From G963556115 sp963678205 (lineage in GTDB: Bacteria; Planctomycetota; SZUA-567), in the NCBI GenBank assembly GCA_963678205.1, contig OY782760.1, forward strand, positions 1,860,001 to 1,924,000: a stretch of 64,000 nt of DNA. The letters run 5' to 3'. How positions within the stretch are numbered: the first letter of the stretch is position 1; every line of letters starts with the position of its first letter. The notes under the pieces were generated by a model. The model did not search any database and was not told the origin of the DNA. It saw nothing but the letters and a program-made list of their open reading frames with translations. Both the position numbers and the translations under genes were made by a program. Of the stretch, positions 35,565 through 44,542 are shown in pieces.

Positions 35565-35678
35565 AGTATCATGTATATCTGCTTTATTCAATTTTCTACA
35601 GGCGATTTAGGAGAATAATATCTTAGTATTTAAAATTGTATTAATAGCATCATGTATGTTATACTTAGGAGAAATATA

Positions 35679-36893
35679 ATGGCTGGCGTAAAACTTAAAA
35701 ATATTTGGAAAGTATATGATAATGGTTATGAGGCTGTAAAAAACTTTAATCTGGATATTGAGGATGGTGAACTTTTGGTGCTTGTTGGACCTTCTGGATG
35801 TGGTAAATCTACTACTTTGAGAATGGTTGCAGGGTTAGAAGAGCATTCAAAGGGGGATATTATTATTGGAGAAAAAGTAATTAATGATGTCGCTCCAAAA
35901 GATCGTGATATTGCTATGGTTTTCCAGAATTATGCTCTATATCCACATATGACAGTATATAAGAATATGGCATTCGGGTTGACCCTTAGAAAGTTTCCAA
36001 AGACCGAAATAGAAAGAAGAGTTCAATATGCTTCAAAAATACTGGGACTTGATAGTTTTCTAGATAGGAAGCCTTCTCAATTATCTGGCGGACAGCGTCA
36101 GCGTGTAGCCATGGGGCGTGCTATTGTGAGAGAGCCTGAAGCTTTTCTTTTTGATGAGCCTTTATCCAACCTTGATGCTAAAATGCGTGTTGAGATGAGA
36201 AAAGAAATTTTGATGCTGCATGAACGTATTGATAATACTATGATTTATGTGACTCATGATCAAGTTGAAGCGATGACTCTTGGAGATAGAATATGTGTGA
36301 TGAATGTAGGAGTTATTGAACAAGTTGGCGAACCTCGTAAAGTGTTTGATTATCCAGCAACTGTATTTGTTGCGCGTTTTATTGGTACTCCTCCTATGAA
36401 TTTGATTGAAGGAAAACTTGTTAAAGTTGATTCTTTATTTTGGTTTAAGAGTGAAAACTTTGAGTGTAAACTACCAGAACATATGCAGATTCTTCTCAAG
36501 GATCAACCCTGTGATAAGGATGTAGTATTTGGTGTAAGACCAAAGTCATTTACTATTAAAGAAGGCATTGATGAGACTACGAAATGCGATGCCTTTATAT
36601 CTGGTAAACCTGGTATATTTGAAATGCTTGGTGAGGAAATACTCGCTCATGTAATGTGCGGTTCTTCGGAGTTTATTGCCAGCATTAATCCAAAACATGA
36701 AGAGGCTTTGAGTAACGATAATGTTGAGTTCGCGCTTGATTTGGAACTTGCTCATATATTTGATAAAAAATCTGGCAGAAATCTTACAATACCTGAAAGT
36801 GTCAAGACCGATACTACACTCTGGAGTGAAAGAATTCGTGAAAGAAGTATGCGCAGAAAAAAGAAACGTGAGTCAACTGTAATTTCTTCATAG
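35679..36893 (+). CDS. Sugar ABC transporter ATPase, MsmK/UgpC/MalK type
   Basis: Walker A GPSGCGKST, Q-loop MVFQNYALYPHM, signature LSGGQRQRVAMGRAIV, Walker B AFLFDEPLSNLD, H-loop YVTHDQVEAMTL. After about residue 240 come the TOBE/OB domains used for regulation in MalK-like proteins (FIGTPPMNLIEG, FGVRPKSFTI). The end is Arg/Lys-rich (RERSMRRKKKRE). ATG at 35679 has AGGAG seven bases upstream. It lies 114 bp after the GH32 gene and energises the two permeases. A shared ATPase serving other importers is also possible in this family. Confidence 0.93.
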   Translation: MAGVKLKNIWKVYDNGYEAVKNFNLDIEDGELLVLVGPSGCGKSTTLRMVAGLEEHSKGDIIIGEKVINDVAPKDRDIAMVFQNYALYPHMTVYKNMAFGLTLRKFPKTEIERRVQYASKILGLDSFLDRKPSQLSGGQRQRVAMGRAIVREPEAFLFDEPLSNLDAKMRVEMRKEILMLHERIDNTMIYVTHDQVEAMTLGDRICVMNVGVIEQVGEPRKVFDYPATVFVARFIGTPPMNLIEGKLVKVDSLFWFKSENFECKLPEHMQILLKDQPCDKDVVFGVRPKSFTIKEGIDETTKCDAFISGKPGIFEMLGEEILAHVMCGSSEFIASINPKHEEALSNDNVEFALDLELAHIFDKKSGRNLTIPESVKTDTTLWSERIRERSMRRKKKRESTVISS

Positions 36894-36929
36894 TATTAAC
36901 ATATATATTCTTTCTTGATTTTACGGTGG

Positions 36930-37088
36930 TTATATTTTTTTAACGCTATCTCTAATAATTAGGTTTGCTGCTATTCGCAAGGTAATGCGCTCAGGTAAAA
37001 TATTTTCTATTCTTGATATTAAACGAGAAATAGCGAGTTTACCCATTCGCTCTTTGGGTATACGAATTGTGGATAGCGGAGGATTCAT
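36930..37088 (-). pseudogene. C-terminal remnant of a second LacI-family regulator
   Basis: An open minus-strand frame of 52 codons whose product matches the end of LacI-type ligand domains: NPPLSTIRIPKERMGKLAIS, then LPERITLRIAANLIIRDSV, and a stop. It is preceded by an in-frame ATG but not by any DNA-binding or core ligand domain. The last gene of the sugar operon ends 37 bp away. This is a truncated leftover of a full regulator. Confidence 0.75.
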
Positions 37089-37096
37089 TATTGAAA

Positions 37097-37225
37097 GGTA
37101 TACCTATGGCTTATGCTGGTAACGGTACTGAGGTTGCTGATCTTGTAAGCTTTATTGCTTCTGACGAAGCTTCATACTTAACAGGTCAGACTATTAATAT
37201 TGATGGTGGCTTGATAATGTCATAA
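37097..37225 (+). pseudogene. C-terminal remnant of an SDR dehydrogenase
   Basis: 42 codons matching the end of short-chain dehydrogenases: GTEVADLVSFIASDEASYLTG, then QTINIDGGLIMS and stop; this is the standard SDR tail (EVA..V.FLASD.ASYITGQ.I.VDGG). Nothing of the Rossmann fold or the YxxxK site precedes it. It begins eight bp after the lacI remnant, so a deletion or rearrangement joined the two fragments. Confidence 0.8.
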
Positions 37226-37481
37226 AGTATTTTACCTTTATACAATACACAATGCAATTGATACAGCTCTTAAAGTTTTACTTTGAGGGCTTTATCAATT
37301 ATTGGTAGTAAATTATCGTGTATGTTGATATTAATATGTTTGACTGTACTAAAAAGAAACGCAATTCTTCTATAATCTTTTGCTTTACAAATTTTTAATA
37401 AGTGATTAAAATTAAGTCTATAATAATATGTATGGCTTATAAATTCATTATTAAATTTTATCTTCTCCATAGGGAGTGGTC

Positions 37482-38384
37482 ATGAACGATGAGTTGATGT
37501 ATAAAAGTTTGTTAGAAGAGCTGCATAGTGGGGTTTATTTTGTAACTAAAGAGAGAAAAATTACTTTTTGGAATAAAACAGCAGAAAAAATATCTGGATT
37601 TTCTGCAGAAGAAGTTATAAATAAGGACTGTTCAGAAAATATATTAACTCATATAGATAAAGATGGCAGAGAACTTTGTTTGGGAATGTGTCCATTAGCT
37701 GCTTCAATGAATGATATGAGACCGAGGGAAGCAGAACTTTTTTTGCATCATAAGGATGGACATCGAATACCGGTCTTGGTGCGGGTATGTCCAATGCTTG
37801 ACATAAGTGGAAATGTAATTGGAGGTTACGAAATATTTTCTGATCTTAGTAGTAATGAAGCGAGTAAACTAAGAATTCTGGAGTTAGAGCAGCTTGGATT
37901 TTTGGATGAGTTGACCAAGCTTTCTAACAAAAACCATATTGAAGAGGAATTAAAAAAAAGACTTGCTGAATTTATAAACTTAGGTATTCAGTTTGGAGTA
38001 CTAATTATTAAAATTGAAGGTTATGATGAAATTATGGATTCCTATAGTTCTGAGATAGGCGATAAAATTTTGAAAATGGTGGCTAACTCATTAACAAGTA
38101 ATTGTAGACCGTTTGATGTGTATGGTCGGTGGAGTACGGATGAAATGGTTGGTATCATCAGGAATATTAATATTGACCAGTTGGGTAGTATTGGTGAAAA
38201 GATTAAAATGGTTATTGATAACTCTTATCTTGTATTGTCAAGTGCTGAGAAAATATCACTGAAAGTTTCTATTGGCGGTACTGTTGCAAAAATTGATGAT
38301 AATTTTAAAAGGCTTGTCGCTCGTGCTGAGGAAATACTGAATAAAAGTATACTATGCGGTAAGAATAAAGTAGCAGTCGGCTAA
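37482..38384 (+). CDS. PAS domain protein with degenerate GGDEF domain
   Basis: Residues about 8-125 form a PAS domain (LHSGVYFVTKERKITFWNK, SGFSAEEVINKDC, HRIPVLVRVCPMLD). The rest follows the GGDEF fold (LGFLDELTKLSNKNHIEEELKKRL, FGVLIIKIEGYDEIMDSYSSEIGDKILK, VSIGGTV), but where RxGGDEF should be there is RWSTDEM, and the metal-binding Asp pattern is altered, so cyclase activity is very unlikely. It may bind GTP or c-di-GMP or act through protein contact. ATG at 37482 follows AGGGAG. It ends in a terminator that overlaps the convergent fapA-like gene. Confidence 0.82.
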   Translation: MNDELMYKSLLEELHSGVYFVTKERKITFWNKTAEKISGFSAEEVINKDCSENILTHIDKDGRELCLGMCPLAASMNDMRPREAELFLHHKDGHRIPVLVRVCPMLDISGNVIGGYEIFSDLSSNEASKLRILELEQLGFLDELTKLSNKNHIEEELKKRLAEFINLGIQFGVLIIKIEGYDEIMDSYSSEIGDKILKMVANSLTSNCRPFDVYGRWSTDEMVGIIRNINIDQLGSIGEKIKMVIDNSYLVLSSAEKISLKVSIGGTVAKIDDNFKRLVARAEEILNKSILCGKNKVAVG

Positions 38385-38412
38385 GGTTACAAGAAGCCAA
38401 AGTTGTAGAGAG

Positions 38413-38454
38413 CTTTGGATTTGATTATGACTAAAAATCAAATCCAAAGTTTTT
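38413..38454 (+). terminator. Terminator overlapping the 3' end of the fapA-like gene
   Basis: Perfect 14-bp stem CTTTGGATTTGATT (38413-38426) with its complement at 38436-38449, then five T. The right arm encodes the last residues of the convergent FapA protein. Confidence 0.85.
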
Positions 38455-40368
38455 AATCTGGTGAATAATATTGTTTACGTCTGTTGTTTCATGAAATATA
38501 GCCAGAGATTGAATTTTGGCTATTGCATTGAAAAGAGGTTTTGTTACTTTATCTGCTAAAAATATCCCATAATTATTAGGAGCTTTATGAAGGAGGCTCG
38601 ATACAAACTCCAAGCCTTCTTTTTGTCCAATATGAAGGTTACATATTACAATCAAATTTTTATCTTCCAATTCTTTTACAATTTCGAGCGCTTCAAATGC
38701 ATCTTTAACACCAAATATGTTTTTTATACCGGCTTTTTTCAACGCGTTTTCTAATGTTACTCTTTTTATATGCCGGTCTTCGTATATGCATACGGTAAAA
38801 TTCTGACCGTAAATTGTCAGGTAGAATTTTTTCTTTATATCGTCTAGACCTTCTTTTGTATAAATAATTTTGTTCAAGCTGGTCAATTTGATCTTAAATA
38901 TATTCTTAGTAGGGGTATATTTTTTTATATCTTCTAAAGAGTTGAATTTGACGATATTGTCTAGCTTATCTTCTTTTGTGTAGTTAGCAATTTTAATACT
39001 TTTAAGAGGTAAGTTTTCCTGCAGGACTATGGGGCCTTTAAATTCATACACGAACTTTTTAGAACATGTTGTTGTGAAAATAGTAACATCGGTAAATAAA
39101 TGTTTGAAGACAATAACCTGACTGTTAGGAACCATACTTATATCGCGAGTGATGGCATCTTTTTTCCCAAGTAATTGCAAGTATCCTTCTCTGATACTTA
39201 AAAAGTTATTATATTCAAGTATGAATCTTTCTTGATTACGTGCTGTAATTCTTTTGAAATAATCATCATCACCGAGGTAGTTTTTTATTGGCGTGAGGAG
39301 TGAATCGATCTGCCACGATAAATTTGCTAATGCTTCATCAATGTGTTTTACTCGGTAGTTGACTCCAGTTTCAATGATTGTAGGTGTTCCTATTTCTGAT
39401 CCAACTATATCTACTTCAACTCCTTTGAGAGCTGTTGTTGTTCCTCCAATAATGCGGTGCGCTTTGACTTTACCAAAACTCTTTACTTCTGAGTTGACAA
39501 TTTCTTTTCTTACAATAACATCACCGTTAGCTTCAATATTAGAATCATTGAGGTATTTTACCAGTAAATTACCTCCACACTCAATACACCCTGAGTTCAT
39601 ACTCTCTGAGTTTTTCCCATTGATTCCTCCATATACTATTAGGTCTTTTTCTGTTTTAATAAATGAATTACCAATATAACCTTTGACTTCAATACTTTTA
39701 GCATCAATGCTAAAATCATCAAGTACTGAGCCACGTACAACTACATGACCATCAAAATCAATATTACCAGTTTCAAAGCATATGTCTCCTTTTATTTCGT
39801 AAATTGAGCTAATTGTAAGTTTATTATCTTTGAACTCTGGTCTGCCTCCTGATTCAGCGTAGACTTTTGTCATACTTGGGTCATATTTAAAACCAGCCCC
39901 GAGCGTGATTTTAGCTTGTTTACCGTCATTTGCTGGTATAATTTTTCCATAGATGTTATATCCATCGATTCCTGGAGTCGGTGGAACTATTTCACAAATA
40001 AGATCTCCTGCTTTTACTATAGGAGTACCAATAGATGCTTTATAGTCCACTGATGATATGTCATCATCTTCTTCAGGTGCGAAGTACTGAGCCTTATCGG
40101 TCATGTCCAGATGAAATTTAATCTCACCGTCTGAACCATGTATTGGCCATTTCCCCATGGCGACTATATACTCTGTTGGAGCGATAAGTTCATTTAGCTC
40201 TACAAATGCTCGTAAAATTTCCTTTCTATTTATGCCCTTATTTATTAAATTATGCTTAAAATATTTTATAACCTCTGCCTCAGAATATAGCAAATCAATC
40301 TCATCGTTAGTTGAGATTAATTTAACAAACATACTTTGACTATCTATTATTATTCTGAAACCTTCCAT
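38431..40368 (-). CDS. FapA (DUF342) family protein with C-terminal receiver-like domain
   Basis: Residues about 60-330 show the FapA polymer-like core: VDYKASIGTPIVKAGDLIC, PPTPGIDGYNIYGK, then strand repeats such as EIKGDICFETGNIDFDGHVVVRG, seen in short pieces, ending ALKGVEVDIVGSEIG and a coiled helix. FapA proteins belong to flagellar assembly or cell-polarity systems. From about residue 520 the chain resembles a response-regulator receiver: TVCIYEDRHIKRVTLENALKKAG, FGVKDAFEALEIV, LEFVSSLL. The phosphoacceptor Asp is replaced by Asn (VICNLHIG), so it should not be phosphorylated. 645 residues. Motility link fits the sigma-28 promoter at 3.7 kb. Confidence 0.82.
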   Translation of the reverse strand: MEGFRIIIDSQSMFVKLISTNDEIDLLYSEAEVIKYFKHNLINKGINRKEILRAFVELNELIAPTEYIVAMGKWPIHGSDGEIKFHLDMTDKAQYFAPEEDDDISSVDYKASIGTPIVKAGDLICEIVPPTPGIDGYNIYGKIIPANDGKQAKITLGAGFKYDPSMTKVYAESGGRPEFKDNKLTISSIYEIKGDICFETGNIDFDGHVVVRGSVLDDFSIDAKSIEVKGYIGNSFIKTEKDLIVYGGINGKNSESMNSGCIECGGNLLVKYLNDSNIEANGDVIVRKEIVNSEVKSFGKVKAHRIIGGTTTALKGVEVDIVGSEIGTPTIIETGVNYRVKHIDEALANLSWQIDSLLTPIKNYLGDDDYFKRITARNQERFILEYNNFLSIREGYLQLLGKKDAITRDISMVPNSQVIVFKHLFTDVTIFTTTCSKKFVYEFKGPIVLQENLPLKSIKIANYTKEDKLDNIVKFNSLEDIKKYTPTKNIFKIKLTSLNKIIYTKEGLDDIKKKFYLTIYGQNFTVCIYEDRHIKRVTLENALKKAGIKNIFGVKDAFEALEIVKELEDKNLIVICNLHIGQKEGLEFVSSLLHKAPNNYGIFLADKVTKPLFNAIAKIQSLAIFHETTDVNNIIHQIKNFGFDF

Positions 40369-41254
40369 TGGTGTTTCCCCAGTGGCTTTTTTGAATTATA
40401 TGGTAATTTATATATATCTAATATAGCCTTATATGAAAATATTTTCAATAAATTTCTGTCTCAATATAATAAAAGAAGAAGTATCATTAGAGATATTTTA
40501 CTGTAATATTAAAATAAGCGTGGTTAAAAAATTTCTATATGTTATATATGTGGACATATGTTAAGTGATCAACCGGATATATGTTTTATGATCAGTTAAT
40601 TATATTATAAGTAAAGTTAGTGTAATATATGAAAATTAATTGGTATTTATATACTCACTGCTTGAGATATCTCTAAAGAATTGAGCTAATGAAAAAAGGT
40701 ATGAATACAATAAATTAGTTATAATAAAAAACTTATGCTAATAATCTAGCTTGTGATTAATTACAATGTGAAATTTATAGTTACCAATACTTAAAATTAA
40801 TTTGCTTATGGGAGAGTTATGTGATAAAATAATTTTGCCTTTAAGTATGTAGGATGTAGTGAAGTTTTTTATTTATTTATACGAATTCAACAATATTAGG
40901 TTTACTCTTGACTGGGGAGGCTGGATACATGATACATGATATGGTTTAGTACGTCTTTTCTGATTTATAAAACTCTTAATTTGTAGTAACATTTGTTAAG
41001 GAATTGCTTATAGTTATGTAAGCAGTTTTATTGTATGTAGTTAAGCGATTTTAAAATTATTGAATGGATTTCAGAAAATGTTGTAAATGGAAGAGTGAAT
41101 GCATAATCAGATTTTGTTGGATGTAACTGTAGCTTTAAAAATAGAGAATATAATGAATAAGTGGCATGCTTAAAGTTGGATAGTGGAGATTACTTTTTAT
41201 TATTTTATAAAAAGCTTGATGTAATATTTGGAAGGAAAATATTAGGAGAAAAGT
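40369..41254. other. 886-bp stretch without a gene
   Basis: Very AT-rich, stops in all frames. It holds a few short repeats (ATACATGATACATGATA near 40926; two ATATGT/TGATCA units at 40556-40595) and a small hairpin GCTTA/TAAGC near 41007-41023. No relic of a known family was recognised. The TRAP operon promoter must lie in its right part. Confidence 0.35.
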
Positions 41255-42244
41255 ATGAAAAAATTAGTTGGGTTAGCATTGTCATTAGTATTATCTCTGG
41301 TAACGGTAGGACATGCCTCAGATGATGTAATTAAGCTTAGAGTTGCTCATAACCAGACGTCTTTGGAAAATCCTTATCAGATTGGGATGAAGAAGTTTGC
41401 TGAAGAGTTAGATAAATTATCTGGCGGAACAATGGTTGCTGAGGTATATCCTGGTACTCTTGGAACTAATGAAAATGAGTTAGCAATGAAACTTACTACT
41501 GATTCAGTTGATATGGTTGTTGCTTCTCCAGGTTTTATGGCTGGTACTGGTGTTAGAGAGTTTGATTTACTTTCACTTCCTTACCTTTTTAATAGCTTTG
41601 ATCACTGGGAAAAGACAATTGATGGTCAATTTGGTAATGTAATGAAAGATATTATTAAAGAGAGAACTGATAACGAATTCAAAGTTGTTGGATTTTATTC
41701 TGCTGGTGTTAGAAATTATTATGGGAAAAAGCCTATCAAAGAACCTGCAGATGCGGCTGGGTTAAATATCAGATCACAAGGTTCTCCTGTTCAGCAGCAA
41801 TTCTGGCAGGGAGTAGGGGCGAACCCAATAAGTGTTGGTTGGCAGGAGCTTTATCAGGCTCTAAATACTGGAACTGCTGATGCAGCTGAAAATGACATGA
41901 CAAACATGAGTCTAAAAGAGCACCATAAAACACCAAATGGTAAGTACACTTCTTTAACGGGGCATGATTATACAACTCGATTACTTCTTATGAATGGTAA
42001 TAAGTTTGATTCATATACTGAACAACAACAAAAGTGGATTCTAGATGCTGTTAAAGCTTCTGTAGCTACTGAAAGAGAAGTGACGTATAAGATGCTTGAT
42101 GATTCAAGAAAGAAGATTCTTGCTGACGGTGGAGAGATAAATGAAGTTGATGTTGAAGCATTCAAGAAAATTGCTCTTCCTATTCAAGACAAATATGCAC
42201 ATGATAACGGTATGGAAGACTTGCTAGCTCTTACAAGAAACTAG
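41255..42244 (+). CDS. dctP: TRAP transporter substrate-binding protein, DctP type
   Basis: A 23-residue signal peptide (LVGLALSLVLSLVTVGHAS) precedes a DctP fold: LRVAHNQTSLENPYQIGMKKF, VYPGTLGTNENELAMK, and the ligand Arg region LNIRSQGSPVQQQFWQGVG with VGWQELYQALNTG and AAENDMTN. 329 residues is normal. TRAP binding proteins of this type carry C4-dicarboxylates, sugar acids or similar organic acids; the substrate is not fixed. AGGAG precedes ATG. A strong terminator separates it from dctQM, which should give an excess of binding protein. Confidence 0.93.
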   Translation: MKKLVGLALSLVLSLVTVGHASDDVIKLRVAHNQTSLENPYQIGMKKFAEELDKLSGGTMVAEVYPGTLGTNENELAMKLTTDSVDMVVASPGFMAGTGVREFDLLSLPYLFNSFDHWEKTIDGQFGNVMKDIIKERTDNEFKVVGFYSAGVRNYYGKKPIKEPADAAGLNIRSQGSPVQQQFWQGVGANPISVGWQELYQALNTGTADAAENDMTNMSLKEHHKTPNGKYTSLTGHDYTTRLLLMNGNKFDSYTEQQQKWILDAVKASVATEREVTYKMLDDSRKKILADGGEINEVDVEAFKKIALPIQDKYAHDNGMEDLLALTRN

Positions 42245-42265
42245 TCGTGAAAGTAATTTTAACGG

Positions 42266-42300
42266 TTGAGGCTGGAAATTGCTTTCCGGCCTCAATTTTT
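42266..42300 (+). terminator. Terminator/attenuator between dctP and dctQ
   Basis: TTGAGGCTGGAAA (42266-42278) with TTTCCGGCCTCAA (42283-42295), one G-T pair, four-base loop, then five T. Confidence 0.85.
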
Positions 42301-42358
42301 ATATATACTGTGCCCATATAATGGGTTATAAGTATTCATACATTGGGAGAATTGTATA

Positions 42359-42844
42359 ATGCTAAAAACTATAGCAAAATATATTCAAAAATTCCAGCTT
42401 GCCCTGGGCGTAGCCTGTATAAGTATTTTTTTTATTACTATAATAATACAGGTTGTTTGTAGATATACAGGGGTGACAGTCGTATGGACTGGTGAAGTTA
42501 GTACTTATTCGTTTATCTGGTCGGTGTTTATGGGGGCTGGAGTTATGACTTATGAGAATAAACACTTTGCTTTTACGTCTTTCTCAGACAAGCTTAAGGG
42601 AAATTCTAAAGAATTTCTGAAAGTTATTATACATATAATTATGCTGTTATTTTCCTCAGCAATATTATACTACGGCGTAATCATTGCTTACAAGTTCTGG
42701 AATTACAGATGGCTCAGTATACCATCAATGAAGGCCGGTTATTCATGGCTTTGTGTTCCAATTCTGGGTGGGGCATGTGTAATATACTGTTTGAGTTATA
42801 TCGTAGATCATATCAGTAATATGCGAAGCGGGAAGGGGAAATAA
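42359..42844 (+). CDS. dctQ: TRAP transporter small membrane subunit, DctQ type
   Basis: 161 residues with four membrane helices; VWTGEVSTYSFIWSVFMGAG is the conserved DctQ region with the Glu in the second helix. It stabilises the large subunit DctM and is needed for Na+-driven uptake. Its stop overlaps the dctM start by one base (TAATG). Confidence 0.9.
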   Translation: MLKTIAKYIQKFQLALGVACISIFFITIIIQVVCRYTGVTVVWTGEVSTYSFIWSVFMGAGVMTYENKHFAFTSFSDKLKGNSKEFLKVIIHIIMLLFSSAILYYGVIIAYKFWNYRWLSIPSMKAGYSWLCVPILGGACVIYCLSYIVDHISNMRSGKGK

Positions 42845-44133
42845 TGATTCAGGTTTGTTTAATAGCAGTATTTTTATTGTTGATTGGCATTGGTGTGCCT
42901 ATATCCTTCGTTATTGGTATTGTGGCTGTTGTTGGTGTTTTGCTGATTCCTGGGCTTAGTGGTATTGTTGTCTTTATGAAGATGTTTACTGGGCTAAATT
43001 CTTTTGTACTTTTAGCTGTGCCTTTATTTATTCTGGCAGCTAATTTGATGAATCACGGTTCAATTTCTCAGCGGCTTATTGATATGTGCATCGCGTTGAT
43101 TGGGCATATCAGAGGAGGCCTTGCACATGCAAATATTCTTGTTTCTATGATTTTTGCCGGTGTTTCTGGTTCTTCTCAGGCTGATACAGCGGGTGTTGGT
43201 AAAGTTCTGATACCGCAAATGGAGAAGAATGGGTATGATAAGCGAACATCTGTCGGCGTTACTGCAGCCTCATCTACTTTAGGGAGTATTATTCCCCCAA
43301 GTATTACTATGGTTGTGTATGCTGGTATTGCCAATGTGTCGACTGGGGCGCTGTTTTTTGTTGGGCTTCTACCTGGCATAGTTCTTGGATTATCAATGAT
43401 GCTTGTAGTATTTTTTGTAAGTAGAAAAATGAATTTTCCTAGATCTAAAAGAGCACCTTTCAAAGTCGTAATGAAGAGTGTTTTTACTAGTTTACCTGCT
43501 TTATTGACACCTGTAATTATTATTGGTGGTATTGTTACTGGAGCATATACGCCTACTGAGGCTGCGGCATTCGCATGCATGTATGCGCTGGTTGTAGGCA
43601 TGTTTTTCTATAAAACAATCAAGGTCAAAGATCTTCCTGAAATTATAAAAGATACTCTAAAGCTCAGTTCATTGTCATTATTTGCTCTTTGTACTGCAAA
43701 TGCTCTAGGTGAGTTGCTAGGGTATTATAATGTATCTACTAAAGCTGCTGAATTCTTTATGAATATACCTGGTGGAGCAACATCGTTTATGGCGATTGTT
43801 GTATTGTTCTTTTTGTTTGTTGGAACATTTATGGATGCGATTCCAGCTATGATATTATTTGTGCCTATTATTTTACCTGCTGCGATTGCAGTTGGAACAG
43901 ATCCTGTATTGTTAGGACTTGTCGTGGTAATGACTCTGGCTCTTGGGCTGGTAACGCCTCCTTACGGTCTATGTCTTTTAATTGCCGGGGCTATATCAAA
44001 TATATCAATAGAAGAATCATTTAAAGGGGTGTTGCCATACTTTATGGTTGCTATTGTTATTTTATTATTTATAGCATTTTGTCCAGATTTAGTAATGGCA
44101 GTACCGAAGTTGTTGAATCCAAGTTTATTTTAG
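42844..44133 (+). CDS. dctM: TRAP transporter large membrane subunit, DctM type
   Basis: 429 residues, about 12 membrane helices. Typical DctM motifs: VPLFILAANLMNHG, SMIFAGVSGSSQADTAGVG, ASSTLGSIIPPSITMVVYAG, YTPTEAAAFACMYALVVG and VTPPYGLCLLIAGAIS. It forms the Na+-coupled elevator that takes ligand from DctP. A terminator follows. Confidence 0.95.
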   Translation: MIQVCLIAVFLLLIGIGVPISFVIGIVAVVGVLLIPGLSGIVVFMKMFTGLNSFVLLAVPLFILAANLMNHGSISQRLIDMCIALIGHIRGGLAHANILVSMIFAGVSGSSQADTAGVGKVLIPQMEKNGYDKRTSVGVTAASSTLGSIIPPSITMVVYAGIANVSTGALFFVGLLPGIVLGLSMMLVVFFVSRKMNFPRSKRAPFKVVMKSVFTSLPALLTPVIIIGGIVTGAYTPTEAAAFACMYALVVGMFFYKTIKVKDLPEIIKDTLKLSSLSLFALCTANALGELLGYYNVSTKAAEFFMNIPGGATSFMAIVVLFFLFVGTFMDAIPAMILFVPIILPAAIAVGTDPVLLGLVVVMTLALGLVTPPYGLCLLIAGAISNISIEESFKGVLPYFMVAIVILLFIAFCPDLVMAVPKLLNPSLF

Positions 44134-44155
44134 CACTGGGTAGTTGAAATATATT

Positions 44156-44195
44156 AAAAGTGAGTGTTGGCTTGAACCAGCACTCACTTTTGTAA
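44156..44195. terminator. Terminator between convergent dctM and azlD
   Basis: A 15-bp stem from AAAAGTGAGTG (44156 on) with CACTCACTTTT (ending 44191), one G-T pair and a six-base loop. The stem carries A and T runs on both sides, so it can serve both convergent operons. Confidence 0.85.
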
Positions 44196-44215
44196 TGTAA
44201 AAAAGTAAAATTCTA

Positions 44216-44542
44216 TTAGAAGAAATATTGTACCGAAAGCATGTATACTGCTGTGCCTATACCTATGCTTAAAAGTGTATTACCTTTCCAATAATGTAAA
44301 GCGAAGATGCACACTATTGCAATAAGCTCAGGCATAGCATAAGGTGCATTTAGTGGAGTAATGCTTTTTAAGCAGTAAACAACAAGTAATCCTATTGATG
44401 CATATGGTAAAACACTGCCAAGATAACTGATATATTTAGAATCATTTTTTTTGGAAAAAAGAATAAAAGGTAAAAATCTTGTAATAAATGAGCTGGCTAT
44501 GATCATCAATATAATTATAAAAGATTCTGTAGAGTTTAGCAT
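44216..44542 (-). CDS. azlD: AzlD-type branched-chain amino acid exporter subunit
   Basis: 108 residues with four membrane helices; FITRFLPFILF and SYLGSVLPYASIGLLVVYCL are AzlD-like. It works with AzlC in export of branched-chain amino acids or analogues. The start overlaps the end of azlC by seven bases, implying coupled translation. Confidence 0.85.
   Translation of the reverse strand: MLNSTESFIIILMIIASSFITRFLPFILFSKKNDSKYISYLGSVLPYASIGLLVVYCLKSITPLNAPYAMPELIAIVCIFALHYWKGNTLLSIGIGTAVYMLSVQYFF

Noticed and set aside
37270..37470. 66-codon minus-strand frame between the SDR relic and the PAS gene
   Set aside because: Its start faces a pyrimidine-rich sequence (no Shine-Dalgarno on that strand), and it matches nothing; a real small gene is not excluded.
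41155..41185. GTGGCATGCTTAAAGTTGG as a sigma-54 promoter for dctP
   Set aside because: The -12 GC does not stand at the required distance from the -24 GG.
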